A stretch of 64,000 nucleotides of DNA. Origin: Lachnospiraceae bacterium. GTDB taxonomy: Bacteria; Bacillota; Clostridia; Lachnospirales; Lachnospiraceae. Numbering within the stretch: position 1 is the stretch's first letter; every line of letters starts with the position of its first letter. The position numbers and the translations under genes were made by a program. Below the pieces are notes generated by a model. It saw only the letters and a program-made list of their open reading frames with translations, was not told the origin of the DNA and ran no database searches. The stretch lies in contig JAQXLY010000039.1 in the NCBI GenBank assembly GCA_029012365.1, positions 1-64,000 on the forward strand. The letters run 5' to 3'. Shown here in pieces: positions 44,701 through 51,458 of this stretch.

Positions 44701-45095
44701 AATTTATTTTCCACTACATAGCGTTGTGCCTTACAGCCGTTTGCCGAATCCGTTTCAATTACCGTTCCCAGAAGAAAGGTACGCTCCAGCTCCACTTCTT
44801 CCATTTCCAAAACAATATGGGTGTACACATTCGGCACCTTATCCGCCGGGCGCATAAACGTCCCTGCCGTCGCATCCAATAATCCTCTGGTGTAAGAAGG
44901 TACGGTTCTGCTTCCCTTATTCTCGGTAGACTTATTAAAAACGGTATCACCATACAACGCGTACTTTATCGCATCTAACAACACAGATTTACCGTTTCCG
45001 TTTTTTCCGGCAATCAAAGTAAAAGAACCAACAGGAACCGTAATCTGATTAAAGCCATACCAGTTCACTAATCGTATCTGCTTCAATTTAATCAT
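41799..45095 (-). CDS. jetC: Wadjet protein JetC, SMC/MukB-like ATPase (1098 aa)
   Basis: The motor of the system: an SMC-type ATPase that extrudes DNA loops and measures plasmid size. Walker A is AGKNGNGKSVLLDAIKYALYG at the N-terminus (about 29-37). Long coiled coils rich in Glu, Lys and Leu occupy about 220-460 and 640-960. A hinge-like globular segment lies at about 475-590 (IVSEARFACEYVLGLKDETW, GYLGRRRYTILVEPEYYDIA). The signature motif SGYNSGAEVQ and Walker B RLVFIDEPFAKMDP are near the C-terminus. ATG overlaps the jetB stop by four bases. Confidence 0.95.
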   Translation of the reverse strand: MIKLKQIRLVNWYGFNQITVPVGSFTLIAGKNGNGKSVLLDAIKYALYGDTVFNKSTENKGSRTVPSYTRGLLDATAGTFMRPADKVPNVYTHIVLEMEEVELERTFLLGTVIETDSANGCKAQRYVVENKLLKTLAHTYEREGLLYSYSSQELQRLYGVKMMEVKEGLSKFMQRTGLRLDEAQLVAFRRKLRSIMSYDPNAKIDQFIRESVLEEKKVDFSKLVEAKNNIDALNANFIRIDGEIKDLEGVIVLFEELTKAKNVILSDDVKLAYEKLLNYTAKLKTASRNMEIAGRQIEEDLKTLDAISSTEKDTRAACISAKDNLASMDCAKAIIEAEEALQNAQKERERLHKEKEELAAFQTRVSELLAWFDAENREVSDKAVLSSLTQDAETKVQKESCVEAFREELKKYRDVLLIDISEIDNAIKEVEAEQIRCQQIIDDCDAKKATFSEIPDYVALKNEINREFEKRGIVSEARFACEYVLGLKDETWRDVIEGYLGRRRYTILVEPEYYDIADDVLNSSKNRYAHLFNTKLLMQKEVTPEEDSVVQFIEVKNPVAKQYFDYQLGRFHATTKDKVRNYENAMAKEGRVSVAMDSYFIRFDRIRFYCLGQETIELNRKKAVKQLETLKQRYKELQAQRGSNKEKKDYLELQIKLFGEYNYDAWKEYEEASLECTRKEAELTALKEAQKNNLEYMQLSQRVTELEDELDAIEQHRKKVYENKSEMQTLLNTSRNDHERASEGAELSRKTLQEYQITNYSVYTKAIDDYDRFVANGKTGQGGTLKDRSRAERALVEAGKNLRGEQARYNSLRTAENQLPMTEDSLAAYQERKSRIWMDDRQEIQAKLKEQTKRYEDIFKNEFVLTVLKSCEMARAELKCINAELSQLKFKARYEFDVKYVKDNSDYEKILDYAKFLKEREELGTASGQMTFDTMTDYSDDKGEALEKEIAKIINRIVESNDKERIERYADYRNYMTYEILLTNDVLMKAKLSKQSGYNSGAEVQIPYMLILLSALLMIYNDKNNSTRLVFIDEPFAKMDPMNVKVMLGFMKEQKLQMIFCAPDKTELIGNECEVVLPVLRVRPDVMEIGSIVMHEGV

Positions 45096-45766
45096 TCCTC
45101 GTCCTCCTCTTCTGTACCTAACGAATCTTCCGTCACGGTAGCTTCTGTACCTGCCTTACCTTCAGACTCGGCAGCCTCTGCGCCTTCGTTCTTCTGATAT
45201 TCTGCCGTAACTGTCCTAAACTGTGGAATATCCCAACCGAACTGCAGGGACGGATACAAGGTGATGATTGCATCCTCCGACTCATCCTTCGTGTCATAAT
45301 CAATCAAATCGTATTTCTTAAACAATTTCATAGCTGCGGAAAGCTTTGTTTTATCTACATCCACCTCATATGCTTTTATCTTGTCAATCAAATCCCCTCT
45401 CAACACTGCATTTTCTTCGCTATATCCAAGATTTTCAAGATAAACCTCCCATAATACCAGAAGCAGATGATATTGCTCTGTTGTAAAGGTTACAACATTT
45501 GCCCGCTTTAAGCCCACTTCCTCTTCATCTGCTTCGTGAGGCTTTAACATGGCAATTCTCACATTGGCATCCACAAATACATCAAAGCCAATCATACGAA
45601 GATAATCAGAGATATCCTGTCTGTTAGATTCTCTGGCAATAAAGGAATACATTTTCTCATCCTTGTCACCCACAATAAACGTTGAATCGAGAAGCTTACG
45701 AATGCAGCGCTTGAACATATTGCTATTCTCTTCTTTTATTGAAATACTTAACCTGATATCGCTCAT
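45092..45766 (-). CDS. jetB: Wadjet protein JetB (224 aa)
   Basis: The KITE-like accessory subunit (DUF4194 type), two winged helices that link the kleisin to the SMC heads. FKRCIRKLLDSTFIVGDKDE and LRMIGFDVFVDANVRIAML are characteristic; the C-terminal 30 residues are a low-complexity acidic tail. It overlaps jetA and jetC by four bases on each side, typical of tightly coupled subunits. Confidence 0.92.
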   Translation of the reverse strand: MSDIRLSISIKEENSNMFKRCIRKLLDSTFIVGDKDEKMYSFIARESNRQDISDYLRMIGFDVFVDANVRIAMLKPHEADEEEVGLKRANVVTFTTEQYHLLLVLWEVYLENLGYSEENAVLRGDLIDKIKAYEVDVDKTKLSAAMKLFKKYDLIDYDTKDESEDAIITLYPSLQFGWDIPQFRTVTAEYQKNEGAEAAESEGKAGTEATVTEDSLGTEEEDEE

Positions 45767-47190
45767 ACACTCTTCCTCTTCAGTCTGATTTTACTAACCG
45801 TTGCAACCTCTGTTTCTATCTCCCCGTCTAAAAACTCGACCTCATACGGGAACTCCGGACTACCCGAATAAATAATACTTGCAGCTATCATCATAGCATC
45901 ATCTCTCGACCTGATCATGGCTTCATCCGGAACTACGCTTTCCCTATCACCAAATATACCTTCAAAATAACTTGCTGCCTGCTTTACTCCATAGCGGTCC
46001 GGATACTCATACAACAATTCTCTTGTCAGACGTTCTCTTTCTTCTTCCGAAAGCCCCCCAGTCTGCAGTGCTCCACTCTTTGTATTAGGTGTTCGCTTCT
46101 TTCTTCGTTCAATAGACTTTCTTCCGATATACTTATGCGACTGCAATGTAAAGCATACGGAAATTAAGTCTAATATCTCTTTCCTTTCTTCCGGCTCAAA
46201 GTCCTTAAGTCTCATTAAAACATCATTCAGATACGACTGCATGTTCACATGATTACTAAGCACCATAAGGATTCTGGTGGAGTATAAGCTGTAATAGCTG
46301 TTAATCTTCTTGTCTATGTAATCCATTTCTTTGACATAATCATAGCTAATAAAGCTTTTTATTTCAGTCAGCTGGTTTTCCACCATTTCCCGCGCCGTAA
46401 GCTCGTCCACATTATAGAAGCTCTGATATTCCTTTATCATATTTTCGTAAACATCCGTCGCCGCGAGCCGGCGAAGCATCTTTTCGATTTCGTCAATATA
46501 GCCGGGAATCAAACCATCCTTTTTGATAAAAAAGTAGTCGTTGAAAAATCCTTCCAGCATCTCATCCTTGATTAGAAACTGTCCCAGCTCATTTGTTTCT
46601 GTCATCTTAATAATCATGCGCATGATGGAACGAATACTGTCCTTAAGAATCAAAAGCTCATTTTTCAAATCTGCCACATTATCCGACACAGGCACTAAAA
46701 TATTGGAATACGGCCGGTGGGTTCTTCCATGGTCAGCCACAAATGCAGAACTTAATATGTCATAAATAGAAAAAATATGATTTGTTAACGCTCCTCTGTT
46801 ATCCCGGTTAAAGATGCGTTCAATTGACTCGATTACCTTTCGGCAATAAGGCATAACCGTAGCAATATTATCCCCGTTTCTGCCAATCTCACGCTCCGAA
46901 ATCCAGCCGCAATGCCTGAAATATCGTAACACTGCACCTGCATTTTCCGACTCCGACTTCTTCCAACTGATATTCTCATCCGCATTTCCGGATGCATCCT
47001 CATCCTCTACAGCATAGACACAATTTCTGAAATAAAGAATCAGCGTGTCTCTTGCATCCGTCTCATAAAGCAGGGGAACCGACTTTGACTTTTCAATAAG
47101 CCGCAAAATGCACTCATAATAAATTCTTTTATTTCTGCAGCACAGCGGGTTAAAAAAATTGTCATATTGTGAATTATCAAAAAGAAGCAT
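45763..47190 (-). CDS. jetA: Wadjet protein JetA, kleisin-like subunit (475 aa)
   Basis: The first gene of the operon. Helical throughout: winged-helix start (MLLFDNSQYDNFFNPLCCRN), a central helical bundle (LLILKDSIRSIMRMIIKMTE), and a C-terminal winged-helix region. The overall sequence resembles the JetA of Wadjet type II (DUF5716 group, by memory) rather than the DUF3375 JetA of type I. Start ATG 47190 follows AAGGGGG. The subtype call is inference. Confidence 0.87.
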   Translation of the reverse strand: MLLFDNSQYDNFFNPLCCRNKRIYYECILRLIEKSKSVPLLYETDARDTLILYFRNCVYAVEDEDASGNADENISWKKSESENAGAVLRYFRHCGWISEREIGRNGDNIATVMPYCRKVIESIERIFNRDNRGALTNHIFSIYDILSSAFVADHGRTHRPYSNILVPVSDNVADLKNELLILKDSIRSIMRMIIKMTETNELGQFLIKDEMLEGFFNDYFFIKKDGLIPGYIDEIEKMLRRLAATDVYENMIKEYQSFYNVDELTAREMVENQLTEIKSFISYDYVKEMDYIDKKINSYYSLYSTRILMVLSNHVNMQSYLNDVLMRLKDFEPEERKEILDLISVCFTLQSHKYIGRKSIERRKKRTPNTKSGALQTGGLSEEERERLTRELLYEYPDRYGVKQAASYFEGIFGDRESVVPDEAMIRSRDDAMMIAASIIYSGSPEFPYEVEFLDGEIETEVATVSKIRLKRKSV

Positions 47191-47226
47191 CGAATCCCCC
47201 TTTCAAAATTGTTTAAATTTATTTTT

Positions 47227-47255
47227 ATTCTATCATAAAACGACCCAAAGTACAA
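47227..47255 (-). promoter_or_regulatory. Promoter of the jetABCD operon
   Basis: TTGTAC, 17 bp, TAGAAT on the minus strand, about 37 bp upstream of jetA. The -35 box touches the terminator hairpin of the upstream MNT-HEPN pair. Confidence 0.72.
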
Positions 47256-47280
47256 CAGCCACCACAGAATGTGGTGGCTG
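47256..47280 (-). terminator. Terminator hairpin of the MNT-HEPN operon
   Basis: CAGCCACCACA pairs perfectly with TGTGGTGGCTG around GAA. On the minus strand it is followed by TTGTACTTT. A near-copy of this hairpin lies at 49545-49568. Confidence 0.75.
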
Positions 47281-47314
47281 AAAACATTTCGATTCATTAT
47301 AATGCAACTCTTCT

Positions 47315-47701
47315 CTATACATCCCTCGTTCCCAAATACGCCTTCACCGCATCCAAGAACTCTTTCGCACACTCCAACTGCACCTCTGCATCCTGCTTCG
47401 ATGCTATAAAGAAATCATCGTAATCGCACACATTTCGAATCTGAAATGCAGATTGCAAATACTTTGAATACTTCACATCAAAAATCTTCGTCTTTACATA
47501 TTCCTTTTGGAAATACGCTATCACACCGGCATGTTTGGAAAAGTCTACTCGGTCAACTGCCAACACGGCACGCACGGCAGAAAAGATTGCATAATAAGAC
47601 CTTCCGATGGAATCCTTATACTTTCCGGAATCTAATAAAATCTCCGCAGATTCCAGCTTTTCCTGCGCATTATCCAATCGATACTTTACCAAATTATCCA
47701 A
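47315..47701 (-). CDS. HEPN-domain toxin of an MNT-HEPN pair (128 aa)
   Basis: A small helical HEPN protein with YRLDNAQEKLESAEILLDSG, YKDSIGRSYYAIFSAVRAVL and the C-terminal RNVCDYDDFF. The last segment is the place of the R-x(4-6)-H RNase motif; here the His is replaced by Tyr, as in many PF05168-like members. The likely start is a TTG at 47701, because GGGAGGGA lies seven bases upstream inside the MNT gene; no ATG lies near. It overlaps the MNT gene by 8 bp. Whether this toxin is active without the His is open. Confidence 0.83.
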   Translation of the reverse strand: MDNLVKYRLDNAQEKLESAEILLDSGKYKDSIGRSYYAIFSAVRAVLAVDRVDFSKHAGVIAYFQKEYVKTKIFDVKYSKYLQSAFQIRNVCDYDDFFIASKQDAEVQLECAKEFLDAVKAYLGTRDV

Positions 47702-48032
47702 TCCGCAGTCCCTCCCTCGCAATATTTCTGTAGTAAGGAAGGACTTCCTTGTACTCTTCAAATTCGTCATAAGGTATTACCGTCGGAGACACCACCGTAT
47801 CATGCTCCAATCCGATATCCGCAGACAAATCCCAGATTGTCCGTAACTTATCCTGTAACGCCAAACGTTCTCCCTTGACGATTGCCACGATATCTACATC
47901 CGAATCCTTTTCAAAATCGCCTCTGGCATAAGAGCCGTACAAGAAAACACCGGTCACAGCATCCCCATAAATGTCCCGGTAAATCGAAACCATCTGTCCC
48001 GAAATGTCATTTAACTGATTTCTGGTACACAT
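47694..48032 (-). CDS. MNT-type nucleotidyltransferase antitoxin (112 aa)
   Basis: A minimal nucleotidyltransferase with the hallmark GSYARGDFEKDSDVDIVAIV (GSx(10)DxD). In MNT-HEPN systems this enzyme AMPylates and silences the HEPN toxin encoded next to it. Length fits the minimal family. ATG 48032 follows AAGGAGG; 21 residues upstream have no support. It comes first in the operon, upstream of the toxin gene. Confidence 0.92.
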   Translation of the reverse strand: MCTRNQLNDISGQMVSIYRDIYGDAVTGVFLYGSYARGDFEKDSDVDIVAIVKGERLALQDKLRTIWDLSADIGLEHDTVVSPTVIPYDEFEEYKEVLPYYRNIAREGLRIG

Positions 48033-48242
48033 ACGTCCATCCTCCTTTCCTAAGATAAGTATACGCTCTTTTCGAAGCAAATGCAAGTTTAACATTTAAA
48101 GCCAAAGACACTCGCAAAAGACACTTGCCCTTAAAGATTTACTTTGCCCTTATTTTCACCTACTTTTTAAAGGAAAGTTGCAGTAATAAACTTATTGCAT
48201 TTCGATGTCTTCGGAAACATCCCTGTGATAAGTTCTCGCATT

Positions 48243-48290
48243 ATCGCTCATTTTATCGCTCTTTTTATCGCTCATTTCATCGCTCACTTT
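48243..48290. repeat. Four 12-bp tandem repeats
   Basis: ATCGCTCATTTT, ATCGCTCTTTTT, ATCGCTCATTTC and ATCGCTCACTTT follow each other without gaps, and two copies of TTCGGCTCC come after. They lie in the 312-bp gap between the MNT gene and the small membrane-protein gene. Nothing else is seen in that gap. Confidence 0.8.
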
Positions 48291-48344
48291 TTTCGGCTCC
48301 TTTTCGGCTCCTTTGCTAACGCACCGAAATTACAATCGAAACAA

Positions 48345-48620
48345 TCATCCCTCTTTCGCCGTTTCTTCTCGCTTCGTCGCATACTTTGCCCGAATCATCT
48401 TGTACCCGTTCCGACTATCAACTTTCCTTCTGTATTCGTCCACTATAGACATCCACTGCTTCTTCGATAAATTTATACTAAAAGCATCATTCATTGCAAA
48501 TACTTCATCTTTTTTATTTTCATCTACCTTATCTTCTCTCTCGTCTGCCATTTTCCCAAAAACAAGAAACATCAACAGCACAATTAGCGTAACGATGTAC
48601 AGTTTCCACTTTTTATTCAT
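48345..48620 (-). CDS. Small membrane-anchored protein (91 aa)
   Basis: One N-terminal helix (LYIVTLIVLLMFLVFG) with a basic start, then a charged cytoplasmic or outer tail (DEREDKVDENKKDEV) and a helix-strand end (NLSKKQWMSIVDEYRRKVDS). ATG 48620 is chosen (GAGGGAG upstream). No family recognised. Confidence 0.6.
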   Translation of the reverse strand: MNKKWKLYIVTLIVLLMFLVFGKMADEREDKVDENKKDEVFAMNDAFSINLSKKQWMSIVDEYRRKVDSRNGYKMIRAKYATKREETAKEG

Positions 48621-48719
48621 GTTCTCCCTCTCAAATTTGAAAAAATTCACCGCACCTACATTTTAATCGTACCACACAAGAGCATCTTTACACAAGGAAA
48701 GCTTCGCTAAAACCAAACA

Positions 48720-49541
48720 ATGATTCATCTACCCATAAAATACTCTGTCCTCTTTTTCAATTCTTCCTCATCGCACTCACTAAACATCATTCACGAAAAT
48801 TTTGATGCAATTCCCCTTTCACAGAATTATATCCTCCAGCTCCATAAAATTATGTACAACCACATGAATAATCCTATGGCCGGACGTACCAAGAACACAC
48901 AAAACTACATTACGGCAAAGTATCCGGACGGACACGTAGAGACGCTCTTTACGCCGCTTGCTCCTTACGAAACACCGGAAGCCCTGGATAAAATTTGCGG
49001 GGAATTCAACCGCGTGATTGGCAATCCGGAAGTAGAACCCCTCATTGCCATCCCGATTTTCATCCATGACTTTCTTTGTATCCACCCGTTTAACGACGGA
49101 AACGGACAAATGAGCAGACTTCTTACCACACTTCTGCTCTACCGGAGCGGATTCTACGTTGGAAAATACATTTCTTTGGAAGCAAAGATAGCAAAGAACA
49201 AAGACCTCTACTACGAATCCCTAAACCGTTCTCAGGACGGCTGGCACGAGGGCAACGAGGATTCCCTTCCGTTCATCAAGTATCTCCTCGGAACCATCCT
49301 TGCCGCCTACCGCGACTTTGAAGTCCGATTCTCCATCATAGAAGAAAAGCTCCCGGCCATCGACATGGTCAGAAAAGCCACACAGAACAAAATCGGAAAA
49401 TTCACCAAACAAGACATCCGGGAATTGTGCCCTTCTCTCAGCATCAGCTCCATCGAAGGCGCATTACGAAAAATGGTCGTCAGCGGCGAACTTATGAGAA
49501 GCGGTGTCGGAAAATCAACCTTTTATGTGAGGGTAAAATAG
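48720..49541 (+). CDS. N-terminally truncated Fic-family protein with a changed active-site motif (273 aa)
   Basis: A Fic domain (about 35-210) followed by a winged helix (KFTKQDIRELCPSLSISSIE). The core motif reads HPFNDGNGQ (122-130) instead of HPFxDGNGR, so the Arg that holds the ATP phosphates is replaced by Gln; a single CGA-to-CAA change would explain it. The frame starts without a ribosome site and lacks the usual N-terminal region with the inhibitory S/TxxxE(G/N) helix. This suggests a decayed gene. Expression from an internal start (for example near MYNHMNN) is possible. Confidence 0.75.
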   Translation: MIHLPIKYSVLFFNSSSSHSLNIIHENFDAIPLSQNYILQLHKIMYNHMNNPMAGRTKNTQNYITAKYPDGHVETLFTPLAPYETPEALDKICGEFNRVIGNPEVEPLIAIPIFIHDFLCIHPFNDGNGQMSRLLTTLLLYRSGFYVGKYISLEAKIAKNKDLYYESLNRSQDGWHEGNEDSLPFIKYLLGTILAAYRDFEVRFSIIEEKLPAIDMVRKATQNKIGKFTKQDIRELCPSLSISSIEGALRKMVVSGELMRSGVGKSTFYVRVK

Positions 49542-49544
49542 CGT

Positions 49545-49568
49545 CAGCCACCATGAAAATGGTGGCTG
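49545..49568 (+). terminator. Hairpin after the Fic-like gene
   Basis: CAGCCACCAT pairs perfectly with ATGGTGGCTG around GAAA, followed by AAAATTTT. It matches the hairpin at 47256-47280 in nine outer stem positions. Confidence 0.75.
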
Positions 49569-49603
49569 AAAATTTTAAACTGAATTTCACCCGGTAACAA
49601 CTT

Positions 49604-50212
49604 CTATCTGGCCTTATCCGCCATAAATGCCGGATTTATCGCATAAAAATTCTTGGAATCGAGATTATCCTGTACAATACGCAGGCTTTCTCCAAATCTC
49701 TGGAAATGCACGATTTCCCGTTCTCTCAAATATCGAATCGGGTCGCATACGTCATGGTCGTGTACGAGACGAAGAATATTATCATAAGTAGTGCGTGCCT
49801 TCTGCTCTGCTGCCATATCCTCCGTTAAATCCGTAATTGGGTCGCCCTTAGACTGGAAAAACGTAGAGGTAAACGGAATCCCTCCCGCCGACTGCGGCCA
49901 GAGCCCTAAGGTGTGGTCCACATAGTATTTGTCAAACCCGGAAGCCGCAATCTCCTCCGGGGTCAGGTCCTTGGTCAGCTGATGGACGATGGCAGAGACG
50001 ATTTCCATGTGGGCGAGTTCTTCGGTGCCGATATCCGTCAGTACCCCCGCCACCTCGCGGTACGGCATCGCATACCGTTGCGAAAGATAGCGCATGGATG
50101 CTGCCAGCTCACCGTCCGGTCCGCCGAACTGACTCATAATCACCATGGCAAGCTTCGGATTTGTCTGCTTGATATTTACCGGATATTGTAATCTTCTTTC
50201 ATAACTCCACAT
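49604..50212 (-). CDS. cotJC: Spore coat protein CotJC, manganese-catalase-like (202 aa)
   Basis: A four-helix-bundle di-manganese catalase-like protein of the inner spore coat. Metal-ligand segments are visible: GTEELAHMEIVSAIVHQL, MAAEQKARTTYDNIL and REREIVHFQRFGESL. Length is normal. The start overlaps the cotJB stop as TAATG. Third gene of cotJABC, transcribed in the mother cell in known species. Confidence 0.97.
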   Translation of the reverse strand: MWSYERRLQYPVNIKQTNPKLAMVIMSQFGGPDGELAASMRYLSQRYAMPYREVAGVLTDIGTEELAHMEIVSAIVHQLTKDLTPEEIAASGFDKYYVDHTLGLWPQSAGGIPFTSTFFQSKGDPITDLTEDMAAEQKARTTYDNILRLVHDHDVCDPIRYLREREIVHFQRFGESLRIVQDNLDSKNFYAINPAFMADKAR

Positions 50213-50475
50213 TACTTACACTCTCCTTCCCACGGCCACGGATATTTTACCCATTTCCACTCATCATCACAAAAACAGTCATAAGCATCCATCGGTCCGT
50301 AATTTGCCGTGTATTCCTTTACAAGCTGTTCTCTCACCGCACACATATTCCGAAAGTAAGCAAGTGCCTCATCACAATCCGGATGGGTGTTCAGAAACAG
50401 GCGCGCCTCATCCATGGCAAAGCTCGCTTCACTTATCTGACGAAGTAATGACATTCTGTCCTTCTCTGCGCCCAT
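50212..50475 (-). CDS. cotJB: Spore coat protein CotJB (87 aa)
   Basis: A small helical coat protein: LLRQISEASFAMDEARLFLN, THPDCDEALAYF and the aromatic end DEWKWVKYPWPWEGECK are typical. ATG 50475 is preferred; it lies one base after the cotJA stop, with GGAAGGAGA upstream (spacing 11). An ATG at 50496 is also open, but has no ribosome site. Confidence 0.93.
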   Translation of the reverse strand: MGAEKDRMSLLRQISEASFAMDEARLFLNTHPDCDEALAYFRNMCAVREQLVKEYTANYGPMDAYDCFCDDEWKWVKYPWPWEGECK

Positions 50476-50476
50476 A

Positions 50477-51013
50477 TCAGTTACATCTCCTTCCATAAAA
50501 TTCTAAGTCCAGCTCCTTGAAAATAGTTCCGGTAGAAAAGCCTTCGCATACTTCATACAGTTTTTTCCATGTCTGCCACGGTACATAAGCCATTGCCAAC
50601 GACTTTCCCGGCATATCCTCCTTATATTCCCTGCAGATTCCGCTTTTCTTCACTTCCCGGTACAGCGACTCAATCGTACATTCCCCGGTTTCTTCTGCAC
50701 AGCCGCACTCTTTTTCCGGCTTCTTATCACAGCATCCGCAATCCTTTTCCGATTTCTTATCATTACATCCGCAGTCTCTCTCCGGTCGCCTATCATTACA
50801 TCCGCGATCCTTCTCCGGCTTCCTGTCCTGACATCCGCAGCTCATCTCAGATTTCTTTTCCTGACATCCGCAGCCCATCCCATAATCCTCTTTTTCCTTT
50901 TTACAGTCGCAACTCTTCCTAAAATCTTCATCTGCCCTTTTGCGGCAGCCGTCATCCATATTGCCCGAAACTCTCCGGTTTCCGTAATTCCCGTAATTCC
51001 TGTAATTATTCAT
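50477..51013 (-). CDS. cotJA: CotJA-like spore coat protein with a Cys-rich repeat extension (178 aa)
   Basis: The last 70 residues (YKEDMPGKSLAMAYVPWQTW, GFSTGTIFKELDLEFYGRRC) are CotJA, which is usually only about 75-80 residues long. Before it lies an extension of about 110 residues: a Tyr/Asn/Arg-rich start (NNYRNYGNYGN) and about seven Cys repeats of the form CGCQEKKSEMS or CGCNDKKSEKD at about 10-residue spacing. The extension is charged and could bind metal or cross-link in the coat by disulfides; this is inference. The ATG follows AAAGGAGCC. cotJB and cotJC follow without gaps. Confidence 0.88.
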   Translation of the reverse strand: MNNYRNYGNYGNRRVSGNMDDGCRKRADEDFRKSCDCKKEKEDYGMGCGCQEKKSEMSCGCQDRKPEKDRGCNDRRPERDCGCNDKKSEKDCGCCDKKPEKECGCAEETGECTIESLYREVKKSGICREYKEDMPGKSLAMAYVPWQTWKKLYEVCEGFSTGTIFKELDLEFYGRRCN

Positions 51014-51124
51014 AATCCGGCTCCTTTCCCGATTTCAAACGACATTGCAAAAATCAGAACTCCTGCCACAATGCCGTTCCCGTAATCTATCATATGAAAA
51101 ATGTGCCGAAAGGTGAAAAAAGAG

Positions 51125-51151
51125 GGGCTGTCACAATCAAAATGACAGCCC
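51125..51151 (-). terminator. Intrinsic terminator after the SASP gene
   Basis: GGGCTGTCA pairs with TGACAGCCC; on the minus strand it is followed by a T-run (CTCTTTTTT). Confidence 0.88.
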
Positions 51152-51175
51152 TGAAACGCTCCTACATATAGAAAT

Positions 51176-51388
51176 TCATCCAATCCTTTCCGCTTCCTGT
51201 TTCTCCTGTTTTCTTCTCCGTGCCAGGATTCCTCCAATCCTTCCGGTTTCCTTTGCTGACAACGCTCCCCAGCCCTCCTTCATCACACGATCGAAAAGTC
51301 CCAGCTCCTTTGCGATTTCATACTTTACAAGCTCCTCCGCAGAAAGCTCTTCCAATACAATCGGCTTTTTTTTCTTCATATTCGACAC
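51176..51388 (-). CDS. Small acid-soluble spore protein, alpha/beta type (70 aa)
   Basis: Coats and protects DNA in the dormant spore. KYEIAKELGLFDRV and GWGALSAKETGRIGGILARR match the two conserved segments of alpha/beta SASPs, in the clostridial variant form. The first of these holds the E-x-A germination-protease region. A GTG start with AAGGAG seven bases upstream is likely; ATG 51379 is the alternative. It has its own promoter and terminator, as SASP genes usually do. Confidence 0.9.
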   Translation of the reverse strand: MSNMKKKKPIVLEELSAEELVKYEIAKELGLFDRVMKEGWGALSAKETGRIGGILARRRKQEKQEAERIG

Positions 51389-51423
51389 CTGCTTTCTCCT
51401 TTATTTCCTGTATCTTCCTACAC

Positions 51424-51453
51424 AGTATTGCCGAATCTCCGGAAAATTATTCC
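51424..51453 (-). promoter_or_regulatory. Possible SigG/SigF-type promoter of the SASP gene
   Basis: GGAATAA, 16 bp, CAATACT on the minus strand. It is close to the forespore consensus (GAATA/CATACTA), 36 bp upstream of the start. The yihY-like stop codon lies just upstream. Confidence 0.5.
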
Positions 51454-51458
51454 ACCCC

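Noticed and set aside
48125-48666. Plus-strand frames in the gap before the Fic-like gene
   Set aside because: They are phenylalanine/arginine-rich products of the 12-bp repeats and of the antisense of the small membrane-protein gene.
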